Of a stretch of 7,200 nt of DNA, positions 1-5,930 are shown piece after piece (positions within the stretch are counted from its first letter, which is position 1; each line of letters starts with the position of its first letter). Source of the DNA: Planctomycetaceae bacterium (GTDB taxonomy: Bacteria; Planctomycetota; Planctomycetia; Pirellulales; Thermoguttaceae). The notes under the pieces were generated by a model that was given only the letters and a program-made list of their open reading frames with translations, was not told the DNA's origin and did no database searches. The translations under genes and the position numbers were made by a program. Where the stretch lies: positions 1 through 7,200 of the forward strand of contig WRMR01000259.1 of the NCBI GenBank assembly GCA_009776995.1, in the 5' to 3' direction.

Positions 1-199
1 GGTCGAATTTGAAGGTTCAAAGGAAAGAATTTTCAAGTGGCAAGCAGGAACTTTTATTCCTGAACTCGAAATTTTTTACCCATGATGCACGAATCACAAG
101 CTCAAACCATGACAACCGGAACTGTCAAGCACGGTGAATCAAGAAGAAAACTTCGGTGAACACGACTAAAACTCCGGTCAACGGAACGATAACCACGGC

Positions 200-235
200 T
201 TTTTGTAGCAATTATTGCGCTGGTGGCTACAAAAA
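200..235. repeat. Perfect 10-bp inverted repeat upstream of fliM
   Basis: TTTTTGTAGC at 200-209 is matched exactly by GCTACAAAAA at 226-235, around a 16-base spacer. The T-run is on the 5' side and the A-run on the 3' side. That is the reverse of an intrinsic terminator on either strand, so I do not call it one. It could be an operator-like site or a remnant of a mobile element. No function is visible. Confidence 0.5.
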
Positions 236-243
236 CAAAAATA

Positions 244-306
244 CTGGTACTCAAAACAAGGGTGCTGGTACGCAAAACGAAGAGCCGGGGACGAGAAATG
301 AGGGAG
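244..306 (+). repeat. Degenerate 21-base tandem repeat (3 x 7 bases)
   Basis: Three consecutive 21-base units start at 244, 265 and 286. The first two share CTGGTAC, then CAAAAC, in the same phase. The third has decayed to a C/G-rich head followed by ACGAGAAATGAGGG. The period is a multiple of seven, like the heptamer arrays that follow directly, so this is probably a more degraded member of the same class. Unit boundaries were assigned by eye and the third unit is weak. Confidence 0.5.
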
Positions 307-308
307 TC

Positions 309-399
309 AGTGCAAAGTGCAAAGTTCAGAGTTCAAAGTGCAAAGTGATTTCGATTCCAAATCTTCACTTTGAACTTTGCTCTTTGAACTTTGAACTTT
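309..399. repeat. Opposed heptamer arrays forming a long hairpin
   Basis: Positions 309-343 hold five seven-base units of the type AGTGCAA or AGTTCAA. Positions 364-398 hold five units of the opposite orientation, such as TGAACTT and TGCTCTT. The arrays are near reverse complements. Pairing 314-347 with 366-399 leaves 30 of 34 positions paired (one as G-T) with mismatches at 319, 332, 333 and 340, around an 18-base loop. The fold would lie about 60 bases before the fliM start. It lacks a following T-run, so it is not a standard terminator. Roles as a processing site, an attenuator or a simple repeat remnant are all open. Confidence 0.75.
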
Positions 400-408
400 C
401 CTGCCCAT

Positions 409-450
409 CAGCCACTCACCACCAGCCACTCACCACTAGCCACTAGCCAC
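409..450 (+). repeat. Six-unit heptamer array abutting the fliM start
   Basis: Six exact seven-base steps run CAGCCAC, TCACCAC, CAGCCAC, TCACCAC, TAGCCAC, TAGCCAC. They are followed by T and eight A residues; the last of those A residues is the first base of the fliM ATG. The array fills the place where a ribosome binding site would be. The same units, in the same orientation relative to the gene, stand before fliR at 6729-6761. Confidence 0.85.
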
Positions 451-458
451 TAAAAAAA

Positions 459-1514
459 ATGGCCGGAGAAGTATTAAGCCAGGAAGAAGTCGAGAATCTG
501 CTCAACATCATGGCGTCGGGCAGGGACGATAATGCCGCGTCGAAAGCGGTGGCCAAGCCGAAGAAGTCCTTTCCGGGCGTCTCCGGCGGTACGTCGTCCT
601 GGGGCAGCGAAAAGGTCACGCCTTACGATTTCAAACGTCCCGAACGCGTCGGCAAAGAGCAGATGAAAGCCCTGCAAACACTGCACGAAGGTTTTGGACG
701 CAAGTTCGCCGCCGGGCTTTCGGCCATGTTGCGCACCATCGTCGAAGTCAAGCTGACAAGCGTTGACCAGTTGACCTACAGCGAGTTCATTTTCAGCCTC
801 GACAACCCGACCTGTTTCAATCTCCTTCGCGCCGAACCGCTCGAAGGCAACCTCATTCTCGACATCAACCCGTCGGTTCTGTACCCGATGATCGACCGGA
901 TGCTCGGCGGCGGACGCGAACCGTCAAGCATCACGCGGCGTCCCCTGACCGAAATCGAACTGCGATTGGTCTCGCGGATTACGAGCCTGTTTCTCAGTGA
1001 GATGAAACACGCCTGGGAAAACGTCCTCGAGCTCGACCTGAAAGTCGTGCAGGTCGAAAGCAACCCGCAGTTGATTCAAATCGTGCCGCCGAACGAAGTG
1101 GTCGTTCTGGTTTGCTTTGAGGTGGCACTGATCGAAGTGCGCGGCATCATCAACCTGTGCATTCCCTATAACGCCATCGAGCGCATTTCGGGCAAGCTGG
1201 CCTCCAATTCGTGGGTCACTTACGGCCGCCGCCAGGCAACGCCGCAATCGATTGAAAAAATCAGCAAATCGATCCGCAACATGACCGTCGGTCTGAAGGT
1301 CAAGCTCGGCCAGGCCAAAATCAGCATGAGCGAGCTGATGCAGCTTCGCATCGGCGACATCATCTGCACGGAAAAGAACGTTGATTCACCGCTTCTGGTC
1401 AGCGTCGAAGGCATCCCGAAATACTGGGCCAAACCCGGCGCGTACAAAGGCTACACCGCCATTCAAATCACCGACCTCATCACCGACCCGACGGAAATTA
1501 TTGCGCAGGAGTAA
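459..1514 (+). CDS. fliM: Flagellar motor switch protein FliM
   Basis: FliM is the middle protein of the cytoplasmic C-ring. It binds phosphorylated CheY and passes the switching signal to FliG and FliN. The 351-residue product has the family layout and about the usual length. The N-terminal CheY-binding peptide is LSQEEVENLL at residues 6-15, followed by a flexible Gly/Ser/Lys linker to about residue 55. The CheC-like middle domain spans about 56-245, with the hallmark stretches SLDNPTCFNLLRAEPLEG and MIDRMLGGGRE (144-154). A SpoA (FliN-like) domain lies at about 270-345. The start at 459 is fixed by the CheY-binding motif beginning five residues later. No Shine-Dalgarno site precedes it: the leader is a heptamer array followed by eight A residues. 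fliN, fliL and other usual neighbours are absent. The gene stands alone, with a convergent HEAT-protein gene 76 bases downstream. Confidence 0.97.
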   Translation: MAGEVLSQEEVENLLNIMASGRDDNAASKAVAKPKKSFPGVSGGTSSWGSEKVTPYDFKRPERVGKEQMKALQTLHEGFGRKFAAGLSAMLRTIVEVKLTSVDQLTYSEFIFSLDNPTCFNLLRAEPLEGNLILDINPSVLYPMIDRMLGGGREPSSITRRPLTEIELRLVSRITSLFLSEMKHAWENVLELDLKVVQVESNPQLIQIVPPNEVVVLVCFEVALIEVRGIINLCIPYNAIERISGKLASNSWVTYGRRQATPQSIEKISKSIRNMTVGLKVKLGQAKISMSELMQLRIGDIICTEKNVDSPLLVSVEGIPKYWAKPGAYKGYTAIQITDLITDPTEIIAQE

Positions 1515-1525
1515 ACGTCCCGGTT

Positions 1526-1569
1526 TGCATTCTGCACTCTGCACTCTGCATTTCCTTCGCGCCTTCGTG
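1526..1569 (+). repeat. Heptamer array and CCTTCG repeat in convergent gap
   Basis: Four seven-base units TGCATTC, TGCACTC, TGCACTC, TGCATTT occupy 1526-1553, starting 11 bases after the fliM stop. They are followed by two eight-base units, CCTTCGCG and CCTTCGTG (1554-1569). Together they fill most of the 76-base gap between the converging fliM and HEAT-protein genes. No GC-stem plus T-run terminator is visible on either strand here. Confidence 0.7.
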
Positions 1570-1590
1570 GAGTGAACGGTTACGAAGAAT

Positions 1591-3036
1591 TTATCGCCGA
1601 TTCCTCTGCGAATACGGGGTCCTGGAGATTCGCGTTTCGAGTTCCTGTCCCAGTGCGGCAATTCGCCGGTCCGCGTCCGATTGCATGATGGTTTTCAGAA
1701 CTTCAAGTTCGTCGTCTTCGAGCGGGACTTGGTTGTCAATCGCTTTGGCGGTTGCCCAACGGACCTCCTGTTCCGGGTCGTGAAGCAACTCCGAAAGCCA
1801 GTTGGACGTCTCAAGCTGATCATTGCCGGCAAGGAGAGGCAATAAGGATTTTCGCTCTGAAATATCCGGGTGATAGAGTTTGCGTGCCAGTTGAATATGC
1901 TCTTCTTGAAACCCGTCGCGTTTGATGAGAATCGCTTCCGATTGCTGCGAGATATTCCGGTCAGAGTGATTTAACAGTCGCATCAGGTCTTGTGTCGGAA
2001 TTTTTGGCAGATCACGCATCGCCACCTGTTGCAGGCGTTCCGTGAGAAACGGGGATGCTTTCTGTTGACTTCGGGCGATCAGGATTTGATCATTGCGTTG
2101 AGGTGCCGGAGCAGGCGAATGCAGGCTGTAAAACCCAACACGCGGACTGGTGACCGGCTTTGCCGACTGTGCCGTTGGGTTTTTGGCTCCTGAAAAATTG
2201 TCGAAACCAGGCGATTCGCCTGATTCGTAGCCCTGTTGATCCGCAAGCTGCGTCAAACGGCCATGGGATTCGGCAACAGGCGACTGCGCAACAAGGTACG
2301 GCACATTAATCGATGTACTGGCATTGCGCGGCTCGCCTGCGCCGGCCAGAGTTGTGTCCAGGCCGGTTCGTTGATGGAATTGAGCGACAGCCGTCGGGTC
2401 GCCTTGCCCCGCCTGCCAGACGTCAATGGCCTTCTGGCAATTTTGCGAAACAAGATGCTGCCCTTCAAAACCCCGGTTGACGATGTCATTTTGCACCATG
2501 ACTGCCAAATCGCGGGCCAATGGCCGGGAATAGAGCGTCCCTGTTTTTGAGATTTCCGCAAGTTCCTTGCTAAAAATGAGATAACGCGACGACGCCCGGT
2601 CATTGGGAAGGCTTTGCCACTCGGAAAGCTGCTGCATGAGTGTTTGATAAGAGGCCAAAGCGGTTGCCTCCTCTTTTGACGCGAGACCGCGAACCAGCAA
2701 TCGGATCCCCACATCGTCAAGCTGACTGAACTGCCTGGTAAGGATTTCTTTTTGATTGATCTTTGATTTTTCGAGTTGTACCAGCAGTGCCTGATCACGC
2801 AACCTGCCCCACGGACTCTGAGCAATGATCGCCAGAATCATGCATGTCAAGGGAAGCATCACTCCCCAAGGGGGACGCAGAAGACAGGCCAAAATCCGAA
2901 ACGGAATACGAGCAAATGACATGGTTTTCCGTACCATTGGTTGACGATGGGGGTTGAAGAAATTCGTGGTTGATGGATGTATAGGGATTGTGCCAAATAA
3001 TCGGTAAAAACACAATGGCGTTTTGCCTTGAATCAT
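1591..3036 (-). CDS. Membrane-anchored HEAT-like repeat protein, unknown function
   Basis: I do not recognise a named gene. From the ATG at 3036 the product is 481 residues. A basic N-terminal stretch is followed by one hydrophobic segment at about residues 56-74 (GVMLPLTCMILAIIAQ), probably a membrane anchor or uncleaved signal. A helical region at about 78-215 contains IRLLVRGLASKEEATALASYQTL, which resembles a HEAT helix pair. A Pro/Ser/Gln-rich linker covers about 215-330. The C-terminal HEAT-like block, about 345-465, includes WLSELLHDPEQEVRWATAKAI. I prefer the start at 3036 because AGGAAG lies five bases upstream. The frame stays open to an ATG at 3108 with no such site, and an internal ATG at 2922 would put the charged MSFARIPFR stretch at the N-terminus. 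By the positive-inside rule the bulk would lie outside the cytoplasm. The gene is divergent from the secreted-protein gene at 3236, which suggests shared control and possibly partnership in the envelope; this is inference. Confidence 0.8.
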   Translation of the reverse strand: MIQGKTPLCFYRLFGTIPIHPSTTNFFNPHRQPMVRKTMSFARIPFRILACLLRPPWGVMLPLTCMILAIIAQSPWGRLRDQALLVQLEKSKINQKEILTRQFSQLDDVGIRLLVRGLASKEEATALASYQTLMQQLSEWQSLPNDRASSRYLIFSKELAEISKTGTLYSRPLARDLAVMVQNDIVNRGFEGQHLVSQNCQKAIDVWQAGQGDPTAVAQFHQRTGLDTTLAGAGEPRNASTSINVPYLVAQSPVAESHGRLTQLADQQGYESGESPGFDNFSGAKNPTAQSAKPVTSPRVGFYSLHSPAPAPQRNDQILIARSQQKASPFLTERLQQVAMRDLPKIPTQDLMRLLNHSDRNISQQSEAILIKRDGFQEEHIQLARKLYHPDISERKSLLPLLAGNDQLETSNWLSELLHDPEQEVRWATAKAIDNQVPLEDDELEVLKTIMQSDADRRIAALGQELETRISRTPYSQRNRR

Positions 3037-3041
3037 CGTAA

Positions 3042-3047
3042 CTTCCT
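3042..3047 (-). promoter_or_regulatory. Shine-Dalgarno site deciding the HEAT-protein start
   Basis: On the minus strand AGGAAG lies five bases before the ATG at 3036. No comparable site precedes the longer start at 3108. The internal ATG at 2922 has only a weak GGA before it. This favours translation from 3036. Confidence 0.55.
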
Positions 3048-3235
3048 GAAAAGACTCACTGCGGAAGTTATGTTTCGACGATAAACGAATGGAACAGTCA
3101 AGTTGCATGCTTTGTGATTAGATTTTGTCTTCAAAAACAAAATGCGTGAAATACACAAAACAGGAAAAATGCAACACGGAATAGAACCCTATTCTGATTT
3201 TCAAAAACTCCCCAAAACAAACGAAGTGACAAACG

Positions 3236-4927
3236 ATGTTGATCACCTGCAAAGCACTCGCAATTGTGACCGGATGGAAAGGCAGGATGTCATCCGGAAT
3301 GGCTGTTCCGACCTGGAGTGTTATGATCGCTCTGTCTGTGTTTCTCCTGACGCCGGTTCCCAATTCGTTCGGGCAGGGTCTTTTGCGGTCGCGTTCCGAG
3401 GAGACCACCAAATCGCAAAACAACAGCACGAAGCCGTCGCAAATGGACAATGATTCCGTCATCCCCTGGAACTCCCTTGACGAGCAGTCGGCGAAACAGA
3501 TTCGCGAAGTGGTGGAAGGCAAGACATTTTTGCACCAAATGCCGAGACAACTTGGGCATTGCGACGCTGAAATGTACGATTTTATGATCAGCCACCCGGA
3601 CGTCGTCGTTGAACTTTGGGAATTGCTCGGTGAGACGCAAATCTCGTTGACGGAAACCGGCCCGAACAAGTTTTTGCTCAAGGAAGGAACATCCAGCACG
3701 AGCCGGGTCGAAGTGCTTTACAAGAGCAAAAACCTTTGCATCGTTTATGCTTCCGGGGAATATGACGCTCCCGTGTTGCGCCGCAAGATCAAGGGAGATG
3801 TGATACTCCTCCTCAAATCGCGCTATGGCCGCGACAAGGAAAGCCGCCCCGTCGTGCAATGCGATCTCAATGCTTATGTGCGGATACACAACCCCGGTGC
3901 GGAAATGCTGGCCAAGATATTGATTCCTGTTATTGGAAAAATCGCCGATGGTAATTTTGAGCAAACCGTCGGGTTTGTCATGAATATTTCGAATGCCGCG
4001 CAGGAGGATTATGCGCCGATTGCGGGTCTTGCCCAACGCCTGAAAAATGTGCGTCCGGAAGTGGCGGAACAATTTGCCTTCGTTGCGGAAGCGGCTTTTG
4101 ATCGCGAAGTCGATCGTTTTATCGCGCAGACAAGTACCACGCAAGAGTCCATCGCGGAGTTGGCGCATCCTTCGACGCAATCCGCAATCGAGGCACCGGT
4201 CATGCCGCAATATGCCCGGCAACCTGACCCGCTCATCAGACCGCAGGAGCAGACGTTTGCCGCAAATGACGCGCGGTTGCCGGCTCCAGCGGTAGCTTCG
4301 AATGATCTTGATGCGCGACTTGCCCCCTTGTCGATCAGTGAAATACGCGGGGACATGCCGAAAAACCAGCCGGTGCCGATGACAACGGCGGAAGCGGCAG
4401 TTCAAGTGAGCGAATCACTGGAAACGACGGAAACGATTGCCCCGTCCCAGCCGCCGCGAAGATTGACCATGACGAACGACGGCCGCAGTATCAACCGTGA
4501 AACAGGGAACGCGAACGAGCAACCGAACAGTGACCAACAACAACGCGCCAACGTCCCGCTCATGGCACCGGCCCCCGCGTTCGGCGAACCGGTACGCGGC
4601 GAACGGATACAAAGTGAACGGCCAAAGGAAACCGCGCCGTCGATCAGCGAAATGATCTCACGCGACGCCTTGACACGAATCGGCACGACGCCGAGTCCCA
4701 CCCTGGCAACAAACAATGATCGGGTGATGATCCGCAGCACAATTGCACCGTTGCCATCGCAGGCCGTTTCGCCTTCGCCTTCCCAACAATACGCACCTGC
4801 TCCGGGAATCATCGGGCAAGCCCCGTCAACGCAATTCGGGACGACACCATCGGTTGCCCCACAGTCATCCTGGCAACCAAACCCGCCTCCCCGCGACAGC
4901 TTACCGATGCCGATGTATCTGCCGTAA
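3236..4927 (+). CDS. Secreted protein, conserved-looking domain with Pro/Ser-rich tail
   Basis: No named function is recognised. The 563-residue product has a hydrophobic stretch at about 28-40 (SVMIALSVFLLTPVP) ending near NSFGQG at 43-48, consistent with an exported protein with a long N-region. The likely folded domain is at about 75-300. It includes GHCDAEMYDFMISHPDVVVE and an alternating strand pattern (VEVLYKSKNLCIVYASGEYD, then VILLLKSRYGRD), and ends with NFEQTVGFVMNISNAAQ. From memory, similar 'HPDVV.LW' proteins recur in planctomycetes, and the alternation suggests an alpha+beta lipid-binding-like fold; neither was tested. Residues 300-563 are low-complexity and rich in Pro, Ser, Thr, Gln and Asn. 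The SISE motif occurs twice there, near 366 and 469. The start at 3236 has only a weak GAAG upstream; an ATG at residue 18 follows AAGG and could be the true start. The gene is divergent from the HEAT-protein gene. Confidence 0.8.
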   Translation: MLITCKALAIVTGWKGRMSSGMAVPTWSVMIALSVFLLTPVPNSFGQGLLRSRSEETTKSQNNSTKPSQMDNDSVIPWNSLDEQSAKQIREVVEGKTFLHQMPRQLGHCDAEMYDFMISHPDVVVELWELLGETQISLTETGPNKFLLKEGTSSTSRVEVLYKSKNLCIVYASGEYDAPVLRRKIKGDVILLLKSRYGRDKESRPVVQCDLNAYVRIHNPGAEMLAKILIPVIGKIADGNFEQTVGFVMNISNAAQEDYAPIAGLAQRLKNVRPEVAEQFAFVAEAAFDREVDRFIAQTSTTQESIAELAHPSTQSAIEAPVMPQYARQPDPLIRPQEQTFAANDARLPAPAVASNDLDARLAPLSISEIRGDMPKNQPVPMTTAEAAVQVSESLETTETIAPSQPPRRLTMTNDGRSINRETGNANEQPNSDQQQRANVPLMAPAPAFGEPVRGERIQSERPKETAPSISEMISRDALTRIGTTPSPTLATNNDRVMIRSTIAPLPSQAVSPSPSQQYAPAPGIIGQAPSTQFGTTPSVAPQSSWQPNPPPRDSLPMPMYLP

Positions 4928-4953
4928 TGGCGGATTGCGTCTTGTGCCAGCAA

Positions 4954-5757
4954 TTACCGAAACAAACCGCCGAGCCCCAATCTCTGGAGCGGACCGGCTT
5001 TCCTGACGGGCATGGTTTTCAATTCGCGGACGACCATGTTTTTGTACCACACTTCGTCGCCGTGATCCTGCACGAGAATTTTCCCTTGCGCGATTTTGCC
5101 GAATTCTTCGTGATCCCTGAATTTGCTTGCCTGGAACCCCTTTTCCCATTCGGGCGACCCAACGATGACATCAACGGTCAACTTGCCGTTGAGATAATGC
5201 TGAATCCGTTTGCCGTTGACGACAACGCGGCTCTTGTTGTATTCGCCGATCGGTTTGGCCGCTTCGACCCTTGGTGCAATCACGTCATAAAGCGACGCGG
5301 TGCGGTGTGTTTTCAGCATTCCATCGCTGTGCGTCTCATCGTCAATGACCTGATACTCGCAACCAAGCCAACTGCCGTCAAAATTGGCAAATTTGTATTT
5401 GACGCCGCTGTTGCCGCCGGGCGAGATTTTCCACTCAAAATCGAGAATGAAATTTTCGTACTCTTGTTCCGTCACAATGTCGCCACCGCCGGATTTGCGG
5501 TGCAGTGTTCCGTCAACGGCTTCCCAGGCTTTGATGTCCGTACTGCCGGAAACGGTCGTCCAGCCGTCCAGAGTCTCACCGTTGAAGATCGCAACACCCG
5601 GCATGGCAAACGTTTGCATCACCGTCGGCCGCACGAAGATCGGCACACGGTGAACCACTCTCGGCATCCCCTGCGGCCGTGTTTGTTGGGCCTGGGCAAT
5701 ACTATCAGTGCAAAGAATCAAGGTCACGGTAAGCAAGCAGAAGTCAACAGTTCGCAT
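4954..5757 (-). CDS. Secreted DUF1080 (3-keto-disaccharide hydrolase family) protein
   Basis: This is a 267-residue exported protein of the DUF1080 / 3-keto-disaccharide hydrolase family (PF06439). These are concanavalin-like beta-sandwich proteins, abundant in planctomycetes and thought to act on oxidised sugars or other glycans. Residues 1-24 form a signal peptide with cleavage likely after AQAQ. Family signatures appear in order: IFNGETLDGW (57-66), GGNSGVKYKF (114-123), GCEYQVIDDETHSDG (132-146), GEYNKSRVVVNG with HYLNG (171-191), and ILVQDHGDEVWYKNMVVREL (227-246). The last 20 residues, ending LQRLGLGGLFR, extend past the usual domain end. The start is supported by AGAGGA four bases upstream of the ATG. 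A sigma70-like promoter lies about 80 bases further up. The gene converges on the secreted-protein gene with a 26-base gap and lies downstream of fliR on the same strand. Its own promoter suggests independent expression. The exact substrate cannot be told from the sequence. Confidence 0.92.
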   Translation of the reverse strand: MRTVDFCLLTVTLILCTDSIAQAQQTRPQGMPRVVHRVPIFVRPTVMQTFAMPGVAIFNGETLDGWTTVSGSTDIKAWEAVDGTLHRKSGGGDIVTEQEYENFILDFEWKISPGGNSGVKYKFANFDGSWLGCEYQVIDDETHSDGMLKTHRTASLYDVIAPRVEAAKPIGEYNKSRVVVNGKRIQHYLNGKLTVDVIVGSPEWEKGFQASKFRDHEEFGKIAQGKILVQDHGDEVWYKNMVVRELKTMPVRKAGPLQRLGLGGLFR

Positions 5758-5761
5758 GGCA

Positions 5762-5767
5762 TCCTCT
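5762..5767 (-). promoter_or_regulatory. Shine-Dalgarno site of the DUF1080 gene
   Basis: AGAGGA on the minus strand, four bases before the ATG at 5757. It is a strong site and contrasts with the lack of any such site before fliR and fliM. Confidence 0.65.
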
Positions 5768-5839
5768 TTTGTTTTGTGTGTTGTGATTTGATTTTGGGAA
5801 ATCCGGGCAAACGCAAGATTTCACCCATACATTCATGGA

Positions 5840-5868
5840 ATTTTACCCAATTTACAGCAGAAAGGCAA
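5840..5868 (-). promoter_or_regulatory. Sigma70-like promoter for the DUF1080 gene
   Basis: On the minus strand TTGCCT (5868-5863) and TAAAAT (5845-5840) are separated by exactly 17 bases. The -10 box matches consensus at five of six positions and the -35 at four of six. Transcription would begin near 5833, giving a leader of about 75 bases before the ATG at 5757. The site lies in the gap after the fliR stop, so the DUF1080 gene need not depend on read-through from fliR. Prediction by eye only. Confidence 0.5.
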
Positions 5869-5930
5869 TCTACTCAGGCATTTTCCTGGAAAGATTACCG
5901 GGACAATGTATCGATTACAACGATTTTTCT

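Larger units (their letters stand above)
1..308. other. Intergenic stretch without a convincing gene
   Basis: Together with the repeats that follow, this makes a 458-base region with no gene I can support. It is A-rich on the + strand and poorer in GC than the genes. Frame 2 is open from the left edge to a TGA at 83-85 and would encode about 27 residues ending in PELEIFYP. That could be the tail of a gene lying mostly outside the window, but frame 3 is also open (to about 134), so I do not call it. A GTG-started reading frame at 156-446 runs straight through the repeats and its translation is only the repeats read as heptads. An inverted repeat and a 21-base-period repeat inside this stretch are listed separately. 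Confidence 0.5.

Noticed and set aside
2..85. Open end of a possible upstream gene ending in PELEIFYP
   Set aside because: Only 27 residues are visible, a second frame is open over the same bases, and no family can be recognised. It may be real but cannot be supported from the window.
309..399. Intrinsic terminator upstream of fliM
   Set aside because: The hairpin is A/T-rich and not followed by a T-run on either strand.
156..446. 96-residue GTG-started reading frame before fliM
   Set aside because: It consists of the 21-base and heptamer repeats read in frame (GTQNKGAGTQNEEPGTRNE and similar). It has no ribosome site and no protein-like composition.
309..450. CRISPR array
   Set aside because: The units are seven bases long, contiguous and without spacers, and no cas genes are present.
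2253..2825. 190-residue minus-strand frame inside the HEAT-protein gene
   Set aside because: It is a frame shadow of the HEAT-protein gene, whose own frame has a membrane segment, HEAT-like repeats and a good start. No frameshift is needed to explain the region.
3122..3143. ATTTTG/CAAAAT inverted repeat as an operator between the divergent genes
   Set aside because: Only six A/T-rich pairs with a ten-base gap, which is expected by chance in such sequence. No convincing -35/-10 pair was found nearby for either gene.
3290..4405. 371-residue minus-strand reading frame opposite the secreted-protein gene
   Set aside because: It is antisense to a gene with a signal peptide and a coherent domain. 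Its Arg/His-rich translation is typical of a shadow frame.
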